From assembly GCA_022843625.1 (NCBI GenBank), contig JALHNH010000037.1:29826-70777 (forward strand): a stretch of DNA of 40,952 nucleotides, in the 5' to 3' direction. Of this stretch, positions 33,101-40,484 are shown in pieces. This DNA comes from Bryobacter sp. GTDB lineage: Bacteria; Acidobacteriota; Terriglobia; Bryobacterales; Bryobacteraceae. How positions within the stretch are numbered: the stretch's first letter is position 1; the number at the start of each line of letters is the position of its first letter. The notes beneath the pieces are model-generated. The model was given only the letters and a program-made list of their open reading frames with translations. It ran no database searches and was not told where the DNA came from. Made by a program: the position numbers and the translations under genes.

Positions 33101-33528
33101 AGGCACTCCTCGACACCTCCGTCCTGGTTGCTGCCTTCTACGAGGATCACGAGCATCACAAAGCAAGCTTCGACTTGCTCCTCAATCACAAACGTAAGGA
33201 CGCCTGATGTGCGGCACACAGCCTGGCCGAAGTCTACGCCACGCTAATCGCAATGCCAGGCAGTAGGCGCGTCAGCCCGGCAGAAGCCGTGCTCTATCTG
33301 GGAAGCCTCCGCGAAAGACTCACGATAATCTCCCTCGATGGCGACGAATACCTCGCCGCTGCAAACTTGGCCGCTTCCAGCGGAGCATCGAGCGGAGGCA
33401 TCTACGATGCCATCATTGGTCAGTGTTTTCTCAAAAGCCGCGCCGCGTTGCTCTACACCTGGAACCTGAAGCACTTCCAAAGTCTAGCTTCAAACGTGGG
33501 AGAAAAAGTTAAAACTCCAATCCGATAG
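33097..33528 (+). pseudogene. vapC: VapC PIN toxin interrupted by in-frame TGA
   Basis: The frame from GTG 33097 begins VKALLDTSVLVAAFYEDHEHH, a standard PIN N terminus with D6. A TGA at 33205-33207 interrupts it, and the same frame continues with CAAHSLAEVYATL, SLDGDEYLAAANLA, GGIYDAIIGQC and YTWNLKHF to TAG at 33528. Apart from the stop all motifs of a 143-residue VapC are present, with no frameshift. One C-to-T change (CGA to TGA) would explain it. The product is presumably inactive unless the stop is suppressed. Confidence 0.88.
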
Positions 33529-33542
33529 ACAGCTTCCTGCGC

Positions 33543-33548
33543 TACAGT
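33543..33548 (+). promoter_or_regulatory. Candidate -10 box for the propeller/phosphoesterase gene
   Basis: TACAGT lies 7 nt before ATG 33556, with no Shine-Dalgarno between. Confidence 0.33.
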
Positions 33549-33555
33549 GCCATCA

Positions 33556-36192
33556 ATGAAGCTCTTCGCTCTACTGCTCTGCCTCTCCCAAAACCTCAGC
33601 GCGCCAGCCGGCGACGCCTACGCCGTCCACAACCCCTCCGGCGTCACCATCATCCCCAACGGCCGCCTCCTCGAGCCAATCGGCTCACACTACCCCCTCG
33701 CCCGCTTCCCCCACGGCATGGCCATCAGCCGCGACGGCTCACTCCTCTTCATCCCGAGCGACGGCATCGGGCAACTCGTCACCAACTGGCAAAGCGGCAC
33801 ACCCAAAATCACTGAACTCAAGCCCCCTGCCGCTGCCAAACGAATGCACCTCAACGCAGGCGGCGCAGACTTCTCCCCCGACGGCACCCTCCTCTACTGG
33901 AGCAGCGGCGAGCGCGGCACTGTCTTCGTCTTCGACACCTCCACCGGCCAGCTTCAGGCCGACATCACGCTCAACGCTGCGCCCTTCAACGACAGCTACG
34001 CCGTCGACATCAAACTCTCCGACGATGGCCGCTACCTCTACTGCGCCGACGTCACCAACTTCCGCCTCGCCGTCATCGACACCACCGAGCGCCGCACCGT
34101 CGGCAGCGTCCCAGTAGGCCGCTATCCCTACGCCCTCGCCGTCTCCGGCAACAGTGTCCTCGTCGCCAACATCGGCCTCTTTGAATACAGCTCCGTCCCA
34201 GTCCCCACCGGCCCCGGCTTCGACCCCCGAGGCCTCACCCGTCCCCCCTTCGGCTATCCCAGTAAAGAAGCCCGCGACGGCGTCGAATTTGAAGGCCGCA
34301 AGATCCCCGGCCTCGGTGACGACAACGCCATCGAAGCCTTCTCCGTCTGGAACGTCGACGTCTCAATCCCCAGCCAACCCAAGGTAGCCAGCCGCTTCAA
34401 AACCGGCCTCCTCATCCACTCCCCAGCCGACAACGGCACCACCGTCGGCGGCAGCGCTCCCAACTTTCTTACCGCCCGAGACAACTCACTCTTTGTCTCC
34501 AACGGCAACAACGACATGATCGAGCGCTACGACCTCACCACCGGCAAACTCGCCGTCCGCAAGCGCATCGTCCCTTCCCCCCTCGTCGCCCGCCTGCGCG
34601 GAGTCGGTCCCAGCGGTATGACCCTCTCGCCCGACGGCCGCCGCCTCTACGTAACCGAAAGCGGCATCAACGCCATCGCCGTCCTCGACGCGACCACACT
34701 CAATGTCCTCGGCCACATCCCCACCGCCTGGTACCCCTACCGTGTCGCCATCTCGTCCGACGGCCGCCACCTCGCTGTCACCTGCTTCAAAGGCTTCGGC
34801 AACGGCCCCAGCGCCGGCGCCAACATCCCCAAGAGCGAATTCCTCAAGCTACGCGGTGTCCTCACCATCCTCGACACCCCAGCAGACTCAGCACTCCCCC
34901 AGCTCACCGAAAAGACCCTCACCAACAACGGCATCGTCAATCGCAAAGAGCCAATCCTCCGTCTCCCCAAAGAGATCAAGCACGTCGTCTTCATCACCAA
35001 AGAGAACCACACCTTCGACACGATCTTCGATCGCATCCCCGGCGCGAAACACGATCCTTCCCTGCTCCGCTGGGGCCTCAACCAGACCATCCAGGAGACC
35101 GGCCAGCCCGTCCTCAACAACGTCCCCGTCATGGTCAACCACAACGCCCTCGCCCGTCAGTTCACCGTCAGTGACAACTTCTACCTCGAGCCCGAAGCCT
35201 CCGGCGTCGGACATCGCTGGCTGGTCGGCGTCCAGCCCAACAACCTGATGCAGATGACCTACACCCTCGGCTGGACCTTCAACGAAAAGTCCACCGCCCC
35301 TGGCCGCCGCTACTCGATGGGTTCCAACGGCTCCCTCATGCCCGAGGATTACCCCGAAGCCGGTTCCATGTGGGAACACCTCGCCCGCCACCGCGTCCCC
35401 TTCCGCAACTATGGCGAAGGCTTCGAATTCCCTGGCGTCAAGGAAGAAGAAGACCAACACCCCACCGGTGCCCGCGAGGTCGTCAACATCCCGATGCCCA
35501 AAGTCCTTTACGACAACACCAGCTTCGACTATCCGATCTACAACACCAACATCCCAGACCAGTACCGCGCTCACTGGTTCATCAAGGACGTCGAGCAACG
35601 CTTCCTCAGCGGCAAACACAAGTTCCCATCATTCCTGAACATCGCCCTCTGCAACGATCACGGTGCCGCCCGCCGCCCCGACAAAGGCTACCCATACCTT
35701 GCCTCCTACATGGCCGACAACGACCTCGCCCTCGGCCGCATCGTCGAGTTCCTCTCCCACACTCCTTACTGGAAGAACATGGCCATCTTCGTCACCGAAG
35801 ACGATGCCGGAGGCGAGCCAGACCACGTCGACGCACAGCGCAGCTTCCTGCTCGTCATCAGCCCATGGGCCAAGAAAGGCTACGTCACCCACCGCCACAC
35901 CACGATCCTGAGCATGCACCGCACGCTCTACAAGACCTTTGGCCTGCCCCCGCTCAACATGTTCGACGCCCTCGCCAGCGACCTCTCCGACGCCTTCACC
36001 ACCAAGCCCGACTTCCGACCCTACCAGGCAAGAAAAGTCGACTCGCGCATCTTCGACCCTGAAAAAGCCAAAGACCCCAAAGACCCCGACTACGGCCAGG
36101 CCCGCCGCACCCCCTTCGCCCCCATGGATGACCCAGAAGAAATGGAGCGCATCCTCAAGCAAGGGGAAAAGAAGCCACCAGCAAAGCCCTAG
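33556..36192 (+). CDS. Exported beta-propeller / phosphoesterase protein
   Basis: Secreted protein of 878 aa. The signal peptide is about 1-17. An N-terminal seven-bladed propeller of the YVTN/YncE kind (about 30-450) has repeated SRDGSLLF, SPDGTLLYWS, SDDGRYLYCAD and SPDGRRLYVTESG strands. The C-terminal domain (about 475-860) belongs to the phosphoesterase/acid phosphatase family that includes phospholipase C-like enzymes. It shows HVVFITKENHTFDTIFDRI, VSDNFYLEPEASGVGHRW and VTEDDAGGEPDHVDAQRS with the metal-binding Glu, Asp and His residues. I preferred ATG 33556 to GTG 33547 because it directly starts the signal peptide. The same fusion is frequent in soil acidobacteria; its natural substrate is unknown. 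Codon use is strongly C-ending, unlike the toxin gene just upstream. Confidence 0.93.
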   Translation: MKLFALLLCLSQNLSAPAGDAYAVHNPSGVTIIPNGRLLEPIGSHYPLARFPHGMAISRDGSLLFIPSDGIGQLVTNWQSGTPKITELKPPAAAKRMHLNAGGADFSPDGTLLYWSSGERGTVFVFDTSTGQLQADITLNAAPFNDSYAVDIKLSDDGRYLYCADVTNFRLAVIDTTERRTVGSVPVGRYPYALAVSGNSVLVANIGLFEYSSVPVPTGPGFDPRGLTRPPFGYPSKEARDGVEFEGRKIPGLGDDNAIEAFSVWNVDVSIPSQPKVASRFKTGLLIHSPADNGTTVGGSAPNFLTARDNSLFVSNGNNDMIERYDLTTGKLAVRKRIVPSPLVARLRGVGPSGMTLSPDGRRLYVTESGINAIAVLDATTLNVLGHIPTAWYPYRVAISSDGRHLAVTCFKGFGNGPSAGANIPKSEFLKLRGVLTILDTPADSALPQLTEKTLTNNGIVNRKEPILRLPKEIKHVVFITKENHTFDTIFDRIPGAKHDPSLLRWGLNQTIQETGQPVLNNVPVMVNHNALARQFTVSDNFYLEPEASGVGHRWLVGVQPNNLMQMTYTLGWTFNEKSTAPGRRYSMGSNGSLMPEDYPEAGSMWEHLARHRVPFRNYGEGFEFPGVKEEEDQHPTGAREVVNIPMPKVLYDNTSFDYPIYNTNIPDQYRAHWFIKDVEQRFLSGKHKFPSFLNIALCNDHGAARRPDKGYPYLASYMADNDLALGRIVEFLSHTPYWKNMAIFVTEDDAGGEPDHVDAQRSFLLVISPWAKKGYVTHRHTTILSMHRTLYKTFGLPPLNMFDALASDLSDAFTTKPDFRPYQARKVDSRIFDPEKAKDPKDPDYGQARRTPFAPMDDPEEMERILKQGEKKPPAKP

Positions 36193-36282
36193 AATCTGGA
36201 ATTTAGCAGCCGCGATATTTTTTCACGCATTTTCAGCTCCTCTGCGCTAACAAACCCAGAAGGAGACTGTGGAACAAAACCC

Positions 36283-36843
36283 ATGTCCTACGACAGCTTT
36301 GAAAACCGTGAATCTGCATTCTTTGGCGGCGACGTTTTTGACAAATGTCCGAATTGCGGCAGCACCAACCTGCAAGAATCTCGTTCTGGCCTATCAGCCG
36401 CGAGTTTTGCAACAGTCACTTGCCTTGCCTGCAAAAGGAGCTTCAAACGTAGAGGCGGTGTTGAGAAATTCTTTGATGACAAAGCCGAGCAAGCGAAACA
36501 GGCCGCTCTTCGTCAAACAGGCCGCAATATTGCTTTTCTCTTTCGAAACCCTTTTGCCCTTCTGCTTTTGTTCATGTGGTTTTTCGGACTCATAATCTGG
36601 GCCGGCATCAGCCCCAATCCTGACCCTTCCATCGGAGCTTTTCGCCGCTTCGCTGGAATTGCAATTGGCAGCGTTTTCGCTTCACTCCCACTAACTCTCC
36701 CCGCCTTCCTCACTCTCACATGGCTACGCCGCAGATCTCACCCTGATGAATCCTGGCGCACTGCTTTCATGGCTCGCCCGCCTTGGATCATTGGAATCGC
36801 GATTGGCTTTTATGTACTAACTTTCTGGAGGTTTGTCTCCTGA
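36283..36843 (+). CDS. Small membrane protein with N-terminal zinc ribbon
   Basis: No named family. The 186-aa product has a four-Cys zinc ribbon (C22-P-N-C25 and C47-L-A-C50). A short basic, probably helical linker follows (about 52-85). Three hydrophobic segments come next (about 88-112, 120-150, 164-182). The ribbon likely faces the cytosol. No Shine-Dalgarno lies at normal spacing before ATG 36283; an AGGAG is about 17 nt away. The receptor kinase starts 24 nt downstream, so the two may be cotranscribed and functionally linked. Confidence 0.7.
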   Translation: MSYDSFENRESAFFGGDVFDKCPNCGSTNLQESRSGLSAASFATVTCLACKRSFKRRGGVEKFFDDKAEQAKQAALRQTGRNIAFLFRNPFALLLLFMWFFGLIIWAGISPNPDPSIGAFRRFAGIAIGSVFASLPLTLPAFLTLTWLRRRSHPDESWRTAFMARPPWIIGIAIGFYVLTFWRFVS

Positions 36844-36867
36844 ACCAGCCTCTTGTCTTGAATCATA

Positions 36868-39800
36868 ATGACTCTATTGCGTTTCGCTCAACTCTCGCTG
36901 CTCTTGCTTTCGCTCTCCGCTCCCGTTGAGGCAAACCGCTCACGGCTGCACCACCTTTACGGCTTCATTCCGGATTCATCCTCGCGTATCCTCGATGTCG
37001 CTTCTGATTCACGCGGTGTCATCTGGGTGGCCTCTCCGGATGGCCTGCTTCGCTTTGATGGCAGGCACTACCATCGCGTCACCGATTTCCCCCTCGCTAC
37101 CTCCTCCTTCGTTGCCGTTGCACCAGATCGCTCCATCTGGGCAGGTGGCAATGCTGGTCTTGCCGTTTTACGAAGTGGCAAATGGTCTCTCTTGGACCGC
37201 ACTCCGGTCTCCAATTCAGCTAAGTCACCATTAGGCCTCTGGATTGTGCGCAACTCTCTTGAATTCCTCCCCTGGCAGGGGGCCGCCAAAGCCTTTCCTG
37301 CCTTCCGCCCTTCAACAGATATGGTGTGGACCTCAAACAAATTGTGGTTCCCGGACAATCGCAACCTCTGTTCTGTTTCTCTCGAACAGAGTCTCTGCCA
37401 ACCGCTACTTCCACCCGGCGATTGGCTGCGTGCTTTTCCCGACAAGAGTGGCACAATCTGGTTTTCTTCCCTTACCTCAGTCGGCAACTCCCAAGCCCTT
37501 TCTGCTGTTGGACCTTTTCAGCGATTTATGCGACCTTTTCTTGATCCACTGGTCTCTCCTTCCGGTCAGCCTTGGTTCATCCGCGACAACCTCCCCGCCG
37601 GGTTCCCAACTTGGCCTAGTAATCCTGTCAGCGATGGTTGCGCCGAATTCCTGTCAGAAGACTCCCGGCTGGTCTGCGCAAATCAACAACTGATCGCTCG
37701 GTTTGATCGAAACCCGGATTGGGAATTTTGGGATTCGAAGGCCATTGTCACCCCTGTCGGATTCTTGCCTGACCTTCCCAACCCGCCTCTGGTTCTTTCA
37801 CGCCGTGGGCTATTTAAACTGGATACAAACTCACGCAGTTGGCAGCCAATGCTTCCAGGCATCAGCAATGATGTTCGTGCAGCCGTCCGGCTGGATCCCA
37901 ACTCCTTCCTCCTGGCTACCCTCGAGGAAGGGCTGCTCCATGTCTCCTCAAGCGGAGATATCCTCGGCCGCTACCATCCCTGCAGCAGCATAGATACCTA
38001 CCGTGTTCTGCGGAAGGACTCCCAGTCACGCATCTGGGTCGGCGGTAAAGATCCCAACTGTTTCTTTCTCCTCGATTCCTCCAGTTCAAAACTCCGCTTC
38101 CTTCCACAAAAACTCCCCGGGCAGACTTTGCAAACAGTTGCCATCGAGATGGCGCCTGATGACACCCCTTGGGTTGGCGATGAATTCGGCCTTGCTTACC
38201 TAACTCCAGCCGGCTCCTGGGAGCGTATCCGCACAGACCTGCCACTCACTCACATCCGCACCTTCTCGTTTGCCTCAAAAGACACAATCTGGATTTCTCA
38301 CCGCCGCCCCGGTTTCTTCACTCGCATCGACAACACCGGCTCCATCTGGAAAGTCACCCGCTTTTCTTCAGACAAATACCCTCCAGCTAATGTCCATTCC
38401 CTTCGTGTCGATTCTCGAGGCTGGCTTTGGCGTGCCACCAATCAGGGATTCTACATATCCCGGCCCGGTCAACTGAATCCCGAAGACTCGCTACTTCTCG
38501 ATGCCTCAAGCGGAGCCGGCCTCGGTTCCGCTTCGATAAATGGCTTCTGGGAAGATCCCGCTTCCAATCTCTGGTTAGCTGGCGATGAAGGTATCGTCCG
38601 CCTTAAGCCTGTCCAGAATTGGTTCTCCGCTCCCCCTGGTCTCTCGCCACGCATAACGCGCATCCAGGCAGACAATCAATCCTGGTTCGATCTTGATGCC
38701 TTGCCCACTGAGTTCCCAGCGGCCACCTCATCTCTGACATTCGATTTCTCCACCCTCGGCGCCTCACCTTTCCGTCCCAATCCACTTCGATACCGCCTCA
38801 ACAATGACCCCAACTGGCATGTAGCGCCCAATGCCTCACTCAAACTTGTATCTCCGGCAGAAGGAACTCACGTACTCGATATTGCCTTCGCAGGAGCAGC
38901 CCCTGCCAACTACCGCCGCTATTCCTTCGTCGTGGGTCAGCCGCTCCTGCACTCTCTCGCTCCATTCCTCGCTATCTTCCTGGTAGGCTCTATCGCACTG
39001 CTCACTTGGCTCAAAAGAGATCTATGTGCCTACTGGTTTGCCAAGTCTAAATTCTTACTCGCCCTTCGTCATTCGTCTAACTCAGACCCATTACCTTTAG
39101 TCGAAGGAGAGATCCTCAACAACCGCTACAGGATCAAATCCGTTCTCGCTCGCGGTGGCTTCTCCTTCACCTACCTCGCTACCGAAATTCATACGCCAGA
39201 CGCTCGACTTGTCATCAAGATCCTTCACAATTCTTTTCGAGGCTCCCACGGTCAACGCAATCGCTTCACGCAGGAAGTAAACGCCTTGACTTCACTTTCA
39301 CACCCCGGGCTTGTGCCTCTCATCGATTGGTGGATCAATCCTTCCGGCGAACCTTGTCTTGCTATGGCCTTTGTTGAAGGCCCGACACTGCGTGCAGCCA
39401 TCGACGCGGGTCCTTTGCCTCCAGGGCAAGTCGCTCGGCTTGCAACTCAACTGGCAGATACTCTTGTTGCTATCCACGCCAGAGGGATCATCCATCGCGA
39501 CTTGAAACCTGAAAACGTGATTCTCGCCGCCGATCACCCGCGTATCATTGACTTCGGAATATCAGCCCTGCGTGGACGCCTGGGCGAATCGGAAGATACG
39601 GTAACGATCTCAGGCTCGCTCCATTACCTGGCGCCCGAGCGATTACTCAAGCAATATTCCACAGCAAGCGATATCTACTCCCTGGCGGTAATCCTGCTCG
39701 AATCTCTCACTGCAAAACGTCCTGCCCAGTTCCAGTCTCTTCCCAGTGAACCTGGATTCGCTCTTGAAACATCTCCCTGGATATCCAACTCCGCAGCCGC

Positions 39801-39933
39801 TATCCTTGCCGAGGGACTCAACCACAACCCCGGCCGCCGCCCCTCAGACTTATCTGCCTGGGCCACTCGCCTCAGCTTAGCTCTGCAAGCTGAGCCCCCA
39901 GCCACTTCAAGCCAAACTGACAATCCAACCTGA
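36868..39933 (+). CDS. Receptor Ser/Thr kinase with periplasmic regulator-type propeller and Y_Y_Y domain
   Basis: 1021 aa. A signal peptide (about 1-22) precedes a long beta-propeller (about 28-590) with repeated two-component-regulator-propeller strands such as DSRGVIWVASPDGLLRFDG, DSQSRIWVGG and DSRGWLWRATNQGFY. A Y_Y_Y-like Ig domain (about 600-690, with PLRYRLNNDPNWH) follows, then a TM helix (about 700-722). This is the sensor layout of hybrid two-component systems. Instead of a histidine kinase, the cytoplasmic part (about 750-1010) is a Hanks kinase with RYRIKSVLARGGFSFTYLATE, VIKIL, HRDLKPEN, DFGIS, LHYLAPE and SDIYSLAVILLES. All catalytic residues appear intact. The kinase sits C-terminal to the sensor, opposite to the two kinases at 25-30 kb. 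It converges on an ECF sigma factor with a 62-nt overlap of coding ends. Confidence 0.93.
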   Translation: MTLLRFAQLSLLLLSLSAPVEANRSRLHHLYGFIPDSSSRILDVASDSRGVIWVASPDGLLRFDGRHYHRVTDFPLATSSFVAVAPDRSIWAGGNAGLAVLRSGKWSLLDRTPVSNSAKSPLGLWIVRNSLEFLPWQGAAKAFPAFRPSTDMVWTSNKLWFPDNRNLCSVSLEQSLCQPLLPPGDWLRAFPDKSGTIWFSSLTSVGNSQALSAVGPFQRFMRPFLDPLVSPSGQPWFIRDNLPAGFPTWPSNPVSDGCAEFLSEDSRLVCANQQLIARFDRNPDWEFWDSKAIVTPVGFLPDLPNPPLVLSRRGLFKLDTNSRSWQPMLPGISNDVRAAVRLDPNSFLLATLEEGLLHVSSSGDILGRYHPCSSIDTYRVLRKDSQSRIWVGGKDPNCFFLLDSSSSKLRFLPQKLPGQTLQTVAIEMAPDDTPWVGDEFGLAYLTPAGSWERIRTDLPLTHIRTFSFASKDTIWISHRRPGFFTRIDNTGSIWKVTRFSSDKYPPANVHSLRVDSRGWLWRATNQGFYISRPGQLNPEDSLLLDASSGAGLGSASINGFWEDPASNLWLAGDEGIVRLKPVQNWFSAPPGLSPRITRIQADNQSWFDLDALPTEFPAATSSLTFDFSTLGASPFRPNPLRYRLNNDPNWHVAPNASLKLVSPAEGTHVLDIAFAGAAPANYRRYSFVVGQPLLHSLAPFLAIFLVGSIALLTWLKRDLCAYWFAKSKFLLALRHSSNSDPLPLVEGEILNNRYRIKSVLARGGFSFTYLATEIHTPDARLVIKILHNSFRGSHGQRNRFTQEVNALTSLSHPGLVPLIDWWINPSGEPCLAMAFVEGPTLRAAIDAGPLPPGQVARLATQLADTLVAIHARGIIHRDLKPENVILAADHPRIIDFGISALRGRLGESEDTVTISGSLHYLAPERLLKQYSTASDIYSLAVILLESLTAKRPAQFQSLPSEPGFALETSPWISNSAAAILAEGLNHNPGRRPSDLSAWATRLSLALQAEPPATSSQTDNPT

Positions 39934-40417
39934 CTCTCCACTCTGCCCTTCCCATTCGGCCTGCGATCTCCCGCATCCCGAAGCCATTGATATATCGCAA
40001 GCAGACGGCCTCGTGCGCAAAATGGTCTAGCTGATCCAATTGCTTGAGTGCCCTCGATATGGCCAACTCCATTTCCGGCCTTCGTTGTACCAACAGCATC
40101 GCCATTTCTCCAGCAGACTGCCGCTTCTGCGCAGCTTTTCTTCGCGCATGATCCATCAACACCTGTTTCATAGCCATTGCTGTCAGTGAGTAAAAATGAT
40201 CGCGGCTCTCTACTCTGATTCGCAGCTTCCGCAACTTCTGTAGAAAGGCTTCTGCTACCAGTGCCGTCGCCTCGAGCGAATGCCCCGCTCGTTCCCGCCC
40301 CAGCATTGCCCTCGCAATACCTCGCATCTTGTCGTAGACCTTTTGGTAGAGCAGATCCTCCGCCATCAGGTCTCCGGCCTGAGCTTGCCTTACAAGAACT
40401 GTTACAGACAAATCCAT
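39872..40417 (-). CDS. ECF-type RNA polymerase sigma factor (TIGR02999-like)
   Basis: Sigma factor of 181 aa. The region 2 equivalent starts with VLVRQAQAGD and contains LLYQKVYDKMRGIARAML, followed by GHSLEATALVAEAFLQ, which is characteristic of the TIGR02999/ECF group found in Acidobacteria and Planctomycetes. FYSLTAMAMKQVLMDHARRK is region 2.4-like. The region 4 helix-turn-helix is FAHEAVCLRYINGFGMREIAGRMG. I chose ATG 40417 because homologues begin there; the longer frame to 40618 would run over the divergent NHL gene. No anti-sigma gene is adjacent. ECF proteins of this group are often controlled by neighbouring Ser/Thr kinases, which fits the convergent receptor kinase. Confidence 0.88.
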   Translation of the reverse strand: MDLSVTVLVRQAQAGDLMAEDLLYQKVYDKMRGIARAMLGRERAGHSLEATALVAEAFLQKLRKLRIRVESRDHFYSLTAMAMKQVLMDHARRKAAQKRQSAGEMAMLLVQRRPEMELAISRALKQLDQLDHFAHEAVCLRYINGFGMREIAGRMGRAEWRVRLDCQFGLKWLGAQLAELS

Positions 40418-40422
40418 ATAAT
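40417..40422 (+). promoter_or_regulatory. Candidate -10 box for the NHL-repeat gene
   Basis: A perfect TATAAT overlaps the first base of the divergent sigma-factor start. It lies 62 nt before ATG 40485. No consensus -35 is found at the right distance. Confidence 0.3.
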
Positions 40423-40484
40423 GCCGTAGCTTAACAAAGAATCCTTTTTTCGCGCTTTTTCCGTCAATCTGCGCCAGCTTGGTT

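Noticed and set aside
33205..33207. TGA followed by TGT could encode selenocysteine
   Set aside because: PIN toxins have no known Sec site, and no SECIS-like hairpin is apparent just downstream; a nonsense mutation is simpler.
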